From: Enterobacter sp. RHBSTW-00175
Lineage (GTDB): Bacteria; Pseudomonadota; Gammaproteobacteria; Enterobacterales; Enterobacteriaceae
Assembly: GCF_013927005.1 (NCBI RefSeq)
Contig: NZ_CP055930.1
Location: 5,208,001 to 5,272,000, forward strand
Length of the DNA stretch: 64,000 nucleotides
Direction of reading: 5' to 3'
Shown: one piece after another, positions 16,385 to 23,564 of the stretch
Numbering within the stretch: position 1 is the first letter of the stretch
Layout of the letters: each line of letters opens with the position of its first letter
The notes under the pieces: generated by a model
What the model was told of the DNA's origin: nothing
The model's input: only the letters and a program-made list of their open reading frames with translations
Databases searched by the model: none
Made by a program: the position numbers and the translations under genes

Positions 16385-17509
16385 CTAGTGGCGTCGTCGC
16401 GCCGTGAGCCATTCGGCGGCCTGCACCAGCAGGCCATCATGCCCTTTGCGGGCGACCAGTTGCAGGGCCACAGGACGGCCGTCGATCTCCCCCACCGGCA
16501 ACGTGAGTGCGGGATGGCCGCTCAGATTGAACGGGCGTACCAGTCGCGTCAGGTTGACGACAGCAAGTGGATCTTGTGCTTCCTGTAACGTGGGCGGCAG
16601 CTCTGGCAACGTGGCCAGCGCCAGCAGCGGCGTCTGTTTGAGTACGGCATCAAGGTGTTCGCTAAAAGCCACGCGGACCTCTTCTGCCTGTACCAGCGCT
16701 TCGCGGCTGACGTCTGCTCCGGCGCGGATACGGGACGCCACATCCGGCGATACGTCATCGCTTGCCAGTAGCGGGCCTAATGCCAGCCAGTTTTCATGGC
16801 TGATAAGCGTTAACCCCGAGCGGTGCGCCTCTTCCAGCAGTGGCAGCGTGGTTTCCTGTACAGAAACCCCGGTCTGTGAGAGTGCGTTCAGGATTAAGGC
16901 GTCGATATCGGGCTCCGCCGCCAGCACATACGCTACCGGCGGCAAGGAATTCAGCGGGGCGTCAACAGGCACCGACAGGCGCGTCATCACCTGGCGCAGC
17001 ACTGCGGCATTACGGGTAAAGACACCCACGCAATCGAGAGAGCTTTCGGCAGGCATAACGCCCTGACGGCTTAACACGCCATAGCCAGGCTTAAGGCCCA
17101 TCACGCCGCAGCAGGCCGCCGGCATCCGCACGGAGCCGCCGGTATCGGTGCCGAGTGAAAAATCCACCTCGCCGGATGCAACGACCGCCGCCGAGCCGCT
17201 GGATGAGCCACCCGGGATCAGCGCCGGGAAACGCGGGTTAACCGGCGTACCACAGCGCGGGTTGATCCCCGTTACCCCAAAGGCCAGTTCATGCAGCGTG
17301 GTTTTGCCCGTCAGTACGCAACGGTTTTCCAGTAATTGCGACACTACGCTTGCATGGCTGTGCGCGGCTGGCGACGTTGCCAGCGCCGGGCAACCCGCCT
17401 GAGTGCGGTATCCGGCGATATCCAGCGTGTCTTTGACGGCGAATCGCAGATCGCCTTCGCCGAGGATGAACTGCTCAGTATAACCATTGCTCTCTGAAAC
17501 TGGCTTCAT
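16385..17509 (-). CDS. iacH: Amidase-signature hydrolase of the auxin cluster
   Basis: The 374 residues carry the amidase-signature triad: Lys26 (FAVKDTLD), cis-Ser102 (GGSSSGS, 100-106) and nucleophile Ser126 (DTGGSVRMPAA). The C-terminal part is shorter than in GatA-type enzymes. The start is set at ATG 17509, with AAGG eight bases before it; a GTG at 17518 is less likely. It is the first gene of the operon, so the operon promoter should lie in 17510-17842. IacH is a regular member of iac clusters, but its true substrate (indole-acetamide or a ring-opened amide) is not settled. Confidence 0.92.
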   Translation of the reverse strand: MKPVSESNGYTEQFILGEGDLRFAVKDTLDIAGYRTQAGCPALATSPAAHSHASVVSQLLENRCVLTGKTTLHELAFGVTGINPRCGTPVNPRFPALIPGGSSSGSAAVVASGEVDFSLGTDTGGSVRMPAACCGVMGLKPGYGVLSRQGVMPAESSLDCVGVFTRNAAVLRQVMTRLSVPVDAPLNSLPPVAYVLAAEPDIDALILNALSQTGVSVQETTLPLLEEAHRSGLTLISHENWLALGPLLASDDVSPDVASRIRAGADVSREALVQAEEVRVAFSEHLDAVLKQTPLLALATLPELPPTLQEAQDPLAVVNLTRLVRPFNLSGHPALTLPVGEIDGRPVALQLVARKGHDGLLVQAAEWLTARRRH

Positions 17510-17623
17510 GATTGACACCTTTACCAGAAATGTTGAATCACATTCAGGCTGACAGTCATTGCTGTCTTTTTGTCCTGACTAACGTTAGGTCAATCATGGA
17601 AGAATTAGATGAAAATTCAAGTA

Positions 17624-17653
17624 ATATTTCACGTTAATTTTACGTGACTGCAA
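17624..17653 (-). promoter_or_regulatory. Candidate iacH promoter with an IacR-type operator in the spacer
   Basis: On the minus strand a -35-like TTGCAG (17648-17653) and a -10-like AAATAT (17624-17629) are 18 bp apart. The spacer holds the dyad CACGTAAAATTAACGTG (17630-17646), whose CACGT and ACGTG arms match exactly. A MarR repressor bound there would block the promoter. Placement is by eye and has no experimental support. Confidence 0.45.
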
Positions 17654-17732
17654 CATTTTATTAACCATAATATGTGCAGGGCCAATCACTCATAGTGATG
17701 AAAAATAAAGCAAAAAAGACGAAAGCGGCGAG

Positions 17733-17764
17733 AACCACTGTTGCAATCACTTGCAACAGTGGTT
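17733..17764. repeat. Perfect 14-bp inverted repeat downstream of iacR
   Basis: The arms AACCACTGTTGCAA (17733-17746) and TTGCAACAGTGGTT (17751-17764) are separated by TCAC. On the minus strand a run of six T appears only about 14 bases after the hairpin, so it is not a canonical terminator for iacR. It could be a second operator or an RNA hairpin that limits read-through. Confidence 0.7.
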
Positions 17765-17842
17765 GAATAAAAGGTGATTATTTACAACGAGTTAAATCGA
17801 TTTTCAACGCAGGTCACAAATTTGTCATTCGGTTTTTTTGGC

Positions 17843-18316
17843 TTATAGCTCGTTAAGGTTATCGAGCACTTTTGCCAGGGAGAGGTTCATTTTGGCAACC
17901 TGATTTCGGGTCATTCCTTTGAAGCCTTTCTCGAACACTTTTCCCGCCTGAGCCATGGCTTCTTCCACTTTTTGCCGCCCGGCGTCGGTGAGCATCACTT
18001 CCGTTACCCGGGCGTCATTTTCGCTACTGGCGGTGGTCACAAGGCCATCCTCCCGCAGCCGCCCGACGATTTTGGTCACCGTCGGCATTTTTGCCATCGC
18101 GTATTCGGAAATTTGTGAAATGCTCGCTTTACCGTACTGGTGCGTCACCATCAACACCCGGAAGCCAGAGACATCCAGCTGCGCTTTTTTCAGTGTAATT
18201 TCCATGATTTGTGTGTAGCGCGCATAGACATTAACAATCCAGTAGAAGGGAAATTCTTCTCGATGGAAGGCAGGATCGGTGGCCTGTTCTTCGGCTGTTT
18301 TTTTTATATTACTCAT
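17843..18316 (-). CDS. iacR: MarR-family transcriptional regulator of the auxin operon
   Basis: This 157-residue winged-helix regulator has the MarR pattern: a dimerisation helix (FYWIVNVYARYTQIM), recognition helix in AMAKMPTVTKIVGRLREDG and the wing with the conserved D-x-R (ENDARVTEVMLTDAG). Start ATG 18316 follows AAGGAAACGC; an upstream in-frame start would add five residues. It lies 333 bp upstream of iacH in the same direction and is divergent from an MFS transporter. By analogy with other iac clusters it should repress the operon until indole-3-acetate or a product binds. The operators suggested here are inferred. Confidence 0.85.
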   Translation of the reverse strand: MSNIKKTAEEQATDPAFHREEFPFYWIVNVYARYTQIMEITLKKAQLDVSGFRVLMVTHQYGKASISQISEYAMAKMPTVTKIVGRLREDGLVTTASSENDARVTEVMLTDAGRQKVEEAMAQAGKVFEKGFKGMTRNQVAKMNLSLAKVLDNLNEL

Positions 18317-18581
18317 GCGTTTCCTTACCAAAAAAAGCGGCAGATAACGCGATTATACTCTGCGAATCTGTGACGGCTATAGCACCATCGCAGCCTGTAA
18401 AACCCCTGGCGACGCTCCGGGGAGTTCAGGGTGCGATCCCTGTCTCATTATGATTCACAAATGCTATGTAATTAACAAATACGTATCATTTTTTGAACAT
18501 TAATTTGACGCTTCATATGGCGATTTTCTATACGTTACCCGACCTGCACACTCATACTAAAAAACGCAATGTGGAGCTTTC
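18317..18581. promoter_or_regulatory. Divergent promoter region between iacR and the ACS transporter
   Basis: These 265 bp hold the promoters of two divergent genes. A small inverted repeat, CAGGG (18427-18431) and CCCTG (18438-18442), lies in the middle, and the part nearest the transporter is A/T rich. No promoter could be assigned with confidence. Confidence 0.4.
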
Positions 18582-19970
18582 ATGAACGATAATGCCTCTG
18601 TAGAACAGACTCAGAACGGAACGCTGGCCCCGCCTGCCGCGGGAGATACCACGCTGGATCCCCGCCAGCAAGCCGTTATCAAAAAGCTGTTCCGCCGTTT
18701 AATTGTTTTTTTATTTATTCTGTTCGTCTTTTCCTACCTTGACCGCATCAACATTGGCTTTGCCGGGTTAACGATGGGCAAAGATCTGGGGCTCACCAGC
18801 ACCATGTTTGGCCTGGCCACCACCCTGTTTTATGTGATGTATGTTATTTGCGGGATCCCCAGTAACGTGATGCTGAGTATTGTCGGCGCGCGCCGCTGGA
18901 TTGCTATCCTGATGGTTATCTGGGGGATTGCTTCTACCGCCACCATGTTCGCCACCGGGCCAAAAAGCCTCTACGTGCTGCGAATGCTGGTAGGGATTGC
19001 CGAAGCCGGTTTTCTGCCCGGTTTGCTGCTCTATTTAACCTACTGGTTTCCGGCGCACTATCGTGCCCGCGCCAACGCGCTGTTTATGATTGCGATGCCG
19101 GTGACCATGGCGCTGGGTTCGCTGGCATCCGGGTATATTTTGAATATGGACGGCCTGCTGAACCTGAAAGGCTGGCAGTGGCTGTTCCTGCTGGAAGGGT
19201 TCCCGTCCGTGCTGCTGGGCCTGGTGGTCTGGTTCTGGCTGGACGATAGCCCGGCAAAAGCCAAATGGTTAACGGATGATGACAAAGCCTGCCTGAACGA
19301 GATGCTGGAGGCGGACAAAGTGGCGGTGCGAAAGACTCAGCTCGCGGCAAATACCGCACCTGTGGCGCAGCGCAGTCTGGCGCGCGAACTCTTTACCCCG
19401 GTCATTATCCTCTACACCGTGGCTTACTTCTGCCTGACCAATACCCTTAGCGCGCTGAGCGTCTGGACGCCGCTGATTTTGCGCAGTATTAACGAAACCA
19501 GCAGCAACGTGACCATCGGCATTCTGAGCGCCATTCCCCAGATGTGTACCATCATCGCGATGGTCTGGTGGAGTAAACGTTCGGACAGGCTGAACGAACG
19601 TAAAATTCACACCCTGCTCCCCTATCTGTTTGCAGCCGCAGGCTGGATGTTAACCGCCACCAGCACCACGCCGCTGTTCCAGTTCACCGGGATTGTGATG
19701 GCCTCTGCTGGCGCCTTTGCTGCAATGGTGATTTTCTGGACGACACCTGACTGGTTTATCTCCGTGCGCGCCCGCGCGGTGGGCATTGCGGTGATCAACG
19801 CCACCGGGATGACCGGCGCCGCGCTTGGCCCGCTGCTGATGGGCCTGATGAAAGACACCACGGGGAACTTCAATGCCGGGATCTTTATGGTCGCCGGATT
19901 CCTGGTGCTGGGTGCGGTGATTATCGCCGCGATCCCAATGGCAAAAAACGCGGCGCAACCCGCGCATTAA
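18582..19970 (+). CDS. MFS transporter, anion:cation symporter (ACS) family
   Basis: The 462-residue, 12-segment carrier has a long charged N-terminus and the ACS signature LDRINIGFAGLTMGKDLGL in the first loop, followed by IPSNVMLSIVGARRW. Relatives carry aromatic and other organic acids (HpaX, phthalate and 4-hydroxyphenylacetate permeases). The start has GGAG seven bases upstream. It is divergent from iacR and has its own terminator. A role in uptake of indole-3-acetate or another aromatic acid is the simplest reading, unproven. Confidence 0.87.
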   Translation: MNDNASVEQTQNGTLAPPAAGDTTLDPRQQAVIKKLFRRLIVFLFILFVFSYLDRINIGFAGLTMGKDLGLTSTMFGLATTLFYVMYVICGIPSNVMLSIVGARRWIAILMVIWGIASTATMFATGPKSLYVLRMLVGIAEAGFLPGLLLYLTYWFPAHYRARANALFMIAMPVTMALGSLASGYILNMDGLLNLKGWQWLFLLEGFPSVLLGLVVWFWLDDSPAKAKWLTDDDKACLNEMLEADKVAVRKTQLAANTAPVAQRSLARELFTPVIILYTVAYFCLTNTLSALSVWTPLILRSINETSSNVTIGILSAIPQMCTIIAMVWWSKRSDRLNERKIHTLLPYLFAAAGWMLTATSTTPLFQFTGIVMASAGAFAAMVIFWTTPDWFISVRARAVGIAVINATGMTGAALGPLLMGLMKDTTGNFNAGIFMVAGFLVLGAVIIAAIPMAKNAAQPAH

Positions 19971-19981
19971 GCAAGTCCCGG

Positions 19982-20013
19982 ACCCGAAACGGTATGTATC
20001 GTTTCGGGTTTTA
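19982..20013 (+). terminator. Rho-independent terminator after the ACS transporter
   Basis: Perfect 10-bp stem (ACCCGAAACG at 19982-19991 with CGTTTCGGGT at 20000-20009), 8-nt loop, then TTT and an A-rich end. It starts 12 bp after the transporter stop. Confidence 0.85.
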
Positions 20014-20108
20014 ATCGCAAAGATCATCAATACTCATGAGGGTTAACCCTGTTAACCACGCCGAAAATTGGGTGGTGTTCCCGTTCCCGTTATGTGAGAA
20101 AAAACATC

Positions 20109-21305
20109 ATGAGTAAAAACATTATTTTTTGTGCAGATGGTACGTGGAATGGACCGAATAACGACGATAACAAGGACGATATCCCCGATTACACAAATGT
20201 TTTGCGGCTATTTAATGAGCTGGATGGCACCGCCGATACTCCCGATATGTTTGTGCGCAATGAGCAGGAAAAAACGCTGAGAAATAAATCGGGAGTGGTT
20301 TTGCAGGTCAGTAAGTACATTCATGGCGTGGGGGATTCAAATAACTGGCTCGATAAAATGCTGGGCGGGGTGTTTGGTGCGGGGATCATTGAACGCATCG
20401 TGCGTGGATATACCTTCATCTGCCGTAATTACGACAGAGATGATGATATCTTTCTTATCGGGTTTAGCCGGGGAGCCTACACGGCACGCGCTCTGGCAGG
20501 GATGATTGGTGAATGCGGGCTGCTGGATAAAAACAAAATCGACCTCACTGACAAAGAGGAAGCCTACCGTCTGGGAACCGCGGTATGGCGGCAGTACCGG
20601 CAAAAAACCAACGTTGACGGTTCGCTGTTAGACCGAATTATCCGCGATGCCCCGATGTTTTTGCATGAGCAGGTTGATCCGAACAAGATTATCTATTTTG
20701 TGCCGATTAAAGCCGTTACCGTCTGGGAAACCGTGGGCTCATTGGGTATTCCTGAATATATTAAAGACGCCCGTATCGATGCCTTTAAATTTGCCAGCAC
20801 CGCGCTTGGGGAGCACGTCAAATATGGCCGACAGGCCATTGCCATTGATGAAATGCGGCTGGATTTTACCCCCACCTTCTGGGACAAACGCGACAATATC
20901 GTGCAGATCTATTTTCCGGGGATCCACGCAGATGTCGGTGGCGGTTACAGCAGCACCAATAATGGAACCGGATTATCGAACGGCGCTTATCTGTGGATCC
21001 GCACCGAGCTGGGTCAGCTTGGCGTGCATCTGGATCCTGTGCAGGTTAACGTGGATTTCAAAGGGCCTATCCATTGCGAGTGGTACCAGATACCTTACAA
21101 GCTGGGCGTCCGGCAGCTCCGACGTCCCGACAGCCCGGACCTTGCTATCCACAGCTCTGCAGTATCGAGAATGGCCTGGCCGACTCCGCTTCCCGTGCAG
21201 GACAACACCGGGATGTGGGGGGCGCAGCTGTATCGCCCGGCGTCGATACAGCCTTATGTGAATGCCTGCTGGCAACCGCTGAACGGGATTGTTATCCATC
21301 CCTGA
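20109..21305 (+). CDS. DUF2235 alpha/beta-hydrolase (Tle1-like), orphan
   Basis: This 398-residue protein opens with the DUF2235 start KNIIFCADGTWNGP and has the nucleophile elbow GFSRGAYTAR with Ser120. A later acid/His region includes FPGIHADVGGGY, typical of the family. Tle1-type members are type VI secretion phospholipase effectors, but other DUF2235 proteins are housekeeping hydrolases. Here no VgrG, PAAR, adaptor or immunity lipoprotein is adjacent, and there is no signal peptide. The ATG at 20109 is preferred to a GTG at 20094. Function is therefore open between an effector relic and an intracellular lipase or esterase. Confidence 0.75.
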   Translation: MSKNIIFCADGTWNGPNNDDNKDDIPDYTNVLRLFNELDGTADTPDMFVRNEQEKTLRNKSGVVLQVSKYIHGVGDSNNWLDKMLGGVFGAGIIERIVRGYTFICRNYDRDDDIFLIGFSRGAYTARALAGMIGECGLLDKNKIDLTDKEEAYRLGTAVWRQYRQKTNVDGSLLDRIIRDAPMFLHEQVDPNKIIYFVPIKAVTVWETVGSLGIPEYIKDARIDAFKFASTALGEHVKYGRQAIAIDEMRLDFTPTFWDKRDNIVQIYFPGIHADVGGGYSSTNNGTGLSNGAYLWIRTELGQLGVHLDPVQVNVDFKGPIHCEWYQIPYKLGVRQLRRPDSPDLAIHSSAVSRMAWPTPLPVQDNTGMWGAQLYRPASIQPYVNACWQPLNGIVIHP

Positions 21306-21357
21306 TTAAGCACTGCCACCTCTTGACTTATTTTGCGATAAAGGTACTTTTCAGGAC

Positions 21358-22338
21358 ATGAAGAAGATCCTGATTATCGTCCCGGATGGCGGCATGTTAT
21401 TTGAAGCCGCCGGTATCGCCGACATTCTGATGCAGGCCAACCGGCTACACCCGGAAGGCCCGCAACATCCCTGCTATCGCATTATTATCGCCACCACTCA
21501 GCCTCACCAGGTGATCCACGGCCAGTCCGGGTTAAACCTGCTGGCGGACTACCGCCTGCCAGAGCTTGATCCCCGCGAGCCGCTCGACACCATCATCATT
21601 ACCGGACGCGGGATGAACGAACTGGAGAGCACTGCGGTGGTCGACTGGCTGCACCTGGCAGCGCCGCACGCGCGCCGTGTGGCATCAATTTGCGGCGGCG
21701 CCATGCTGCTGGCGCAGACCGGTTTGCTTGATGGCCGACGGGCAACGACCCACTGGCGACTGCTGGAAACCATGCAGACCACCTACCCTAAAATCAATGT
21801 TGAAGGTGGGCCGCTGTACATTCAGGATGGTCCGATATGGACATCCGGCGGCGTTAGTTCCGGCTTTGACCTGACGCTGGCGCTGGTTGAAGATGATTAT
21901 GGATTTAGCCTTGCCCGTGACGTTGCGCAGGACATGGTGATGTACCTGCGCCGCCCCGGCGGGCAGCTTCAGTTCAGCCGCTATAACCTGCATCAGCCTA
22001 GCGCTTCCGGGCCGATAAATGACCTGCAACGCTGGATCCTGCAAAACCTCACTGCCGACCTGTGCGTTGAAAACCTGGCAGAAAAAGTCGCCATGAGCCC
22101 GCGTAACTTTACCCGCGTATTCACCCGTGAAACCGGAGCCTCCCCGGCGCGGTATGTCACCGAGGCACGGCTGGCGGCGGCACGACAACTCCTGGAACAG
22201 ACAGCGGAAACCCTGGATCGCATTGCCGAAAAAAGTGGTTTTGGCAGCAGCATTAATCTGCGTCGGGTGTTTGAAAAACAGCTTCACCTCACCCCGGGGG
22301 AATATCGCCAGCGTTTTCACTGTCGCAAGATGGCGTAA
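21358..22338 (+). CDS. GlxA-family transcriptional regulator (DJ-1/PfpI plus AraC helix-turn-helix)
   Basis: The 326 residues contain an N-terminal class I amidotransferase-like (DJ-1/PfpI) domain with Cys in VASICGGAMLLAQTG, and a C-terminal AraC domain with two helix-turn-helix motifs (VENLAEKVAMSPRNFTRVF and LDRIAEKSGFGSSINLRRVF). Such proteins sense small molecules and activate nearby genes. A GAPDH gene starts 78 bp downstream on the same strand, the most obvious target. The ribosome site AGGA is very close to the ATG at 21358. Confidence 0.87.
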   Translation: MKKILIIVPDGGMLFEAAGIADILMQANRLHPEGPQHPCYRIIIATTQPHQVIHGQSGLNLLADYRLPELDPREPLDTIIITGRGMNELESTAVVDWLHLAAPHARRVASICGGAMLLAQTGLLDGRRATTHWRLLETMQTTYPKINVEGGPLYIQDGPIWTSGGVSSGFDLTLALVEDDYGFSLARDVAQDMVMYLRRPGGQLQFSRYNLHQPSASGPINDLQRWILQNLTADLCVENLAEKVAMSPRNFTRVFTRETGASPARYVTEARLAAARQLLEQTAETLDRIAEKSGFGSSINLRRVFEKQLHLTPGEYRQRFHCRKMA

Positions 22339-22416
22339 TGTGATCCTTTTTTGTCATTTACGCCATTTCACCTAAAGCCTACATTGACTCCAGACAACAC
22401 AGATAAGGAGTTAATC

Positions 22417-23427
22417 ATGGTTAAGGTCGGTATTAATGGCTTCGGCAGGATCGGACGTAATTTCTTACGCGCTGCACTGGGTAACCCGGATATTCAGATT
22501 GCGGCAATTAACGATCTGACGGACAGCAAAACCCTCGCCCATCTACTGAAATACGATTCCTTGCTCGGTACGTTACCGGTATCCGTTGAAGCGGCAGACG
22601 GCGCATTGCAGGTCGATGGCCAGCGCATCAGGGTGTTTAGCGAACGTGATCCGGCAAACATTCGCTGGCGTGATGTGGGCGTAGACGTGGTTATCGAAGC
22701 GACTGGATTTTTCACCGAGCGCGAAAAAGCGGCGGTTCATATCACCAGCGGCGGCGCGAAACGCGTCATCATCTCTGCCCCGGGCAAGAACGATGACCTG
22801 ACGGTGGTGATGGGCGTTAATCACGGGAATTACGACCCGGCTCAGCATTTTGTCGTCAGTAACGGGAGTTGCACCACCAACGGGCTGGCACCGGCGGCAC
22901 AGGTACTGCATCAGACATTTGGTATCGAACACGGGCTGATGAATACCACCCACGCGTACACCAACAGCCAGGTGCTGCACGACCAGCCGGAAAAAGATCT
23001 GCGCGGCGCGCGAGCTGCGGCTCTGTCGATTGTGCCTTACTCCAGCGGTGCGGCAAAAGCGCTTGGCAAGGTCATTCCCGAGCTGGATGGCAAACTGACG
23101 GGGTATTCACTCCGTGTACCGGTTCCGGTAGTGTCGATTGTGGATTTAACGGTAACGCTGAGTCGCAACGTGACCGCTGAAGAGGTTAACGCTGCCTTCC
23201 GCGAAGCCGCTGCCAGCGGTCCGCTAAAAGGGATCCTGGGTTATAGCGATGAGCCGCTGGTATCAAGTGATTATCAGGGCGACCCACGCTCCTCCATTAT
23301 TGATGGCCTTTCCACGCTGGTGATTGGCGGCAATATGGTCAAGATCCTCGCGTGGTATGACAACGAATGGGGATTCTCGAATCGCCTGGTGGACCTGGCA
23401 GTGCTGATGGATAAGAAAGGGTTGTGA
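22417..23427 (+). CDS. Type I glyceraldehyde-3-phosphate dehydrogenase (accessory copy)
   Basis: The 336-residue enzyme has the complete GAPDH motif set: nucleotide loop GINGFGRIGRN at 5-15, Asp33 in INDLTD that favours NAD, Cys152 in SNGSCTTN and His179 in NTTHAYT. ATG 22417 has AAGGAG spaced correctly. The phrase NDLTDSKTLAHLLKYDS resembles GAPDHs outside the enterobacterial gapA line, so this is probably an additional isoenzyme and not the main glycolytic one. Its regulator-like neighbour suggests conditional expression. A related activity, such as erythrose-4-phosphate dehydrogenase, cannot be excluded. Confidence 0.9.
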   Translation: MVKVGINGFGRIGRNFLRAALGNPDIQIAAINDLTDSKTLAHLLKYDSLLGTLPVSVEAADGALQVDGQRIRVFSERDPANIRWRDVGVDVVIEATGFFTEREKAAVHITSGGAKRVIISAPGKNDDLTVVMGVNHGNYDPAQHFVVSNGSCTTNGLAPAAQVLHQTFGIEHGLMNTTHAYTNSQVLHDQPEKDLRGARAAALSIVPYSSGAAKALGKVIPELDGKLTGYSLRVPVPVVSIVDLTVTLSRNVTAEEVNAAFREAAASGPLKGILGYSDEPLVSSDYQGDPRSSIIDGLSTLVIGGNMVKILAWYDNEWGFSNRLVDLAVLMDKKGL

Positions 23428-23560
23428 GTGACAGGTGATTGAGGTTAAGGAACATAGGGCCACCGTTCGCTTTATGTTCCTTGCCTCACTGTCACCACAA
23501 TACGCGTGAACGTACCAGCAAGCCCAGTGGCGCTACGCTTACTGGGCCTACAATGGCTGA
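23428..23560. repeat. Long imperfect hairpin containing a 56-bp dispersed repeat and a REP-like palindrome
   Basis: Immediately after the GAPDH stop, AAGGAACATA (23447-23456) pairs with TATGTTCCTT (23473-23482), and outer arms GTGACAG/TGTCAC and GAGG/CCTC extend the stem. Positions 23463-23518 match 30788-30843 at 47 of 56 bases by eye. A REP-like hairpin GCCCAGT/ACTGGGC follows. It probably terminates gap transcription. Confidence 0.7.
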
Positions 23561-23564
23561 CGCG

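Larger units (their letters stand above)
17519..17842. promoter_or_regulatory. iacR-iacH intergenic control region
   Basis: These 324 bp between the iacR stop and the iacH start contain no plausible gene. They hold a candidate operon promoter with an internal palindrome (17624-17653), a 14-bp perfect inverted repeat (17733-17764) and a weaker GACAG/CTGTC repeat (17551-17566). The region is clearly richer in A and T than the flanking genes. Confidence 0.6.

Noticed and set aside
16404..17066. 220-codon plus-strand frame opposite iacH
   Set aside because: It is a Ser/Arg-rich shadow of the amidase gene with no domain.
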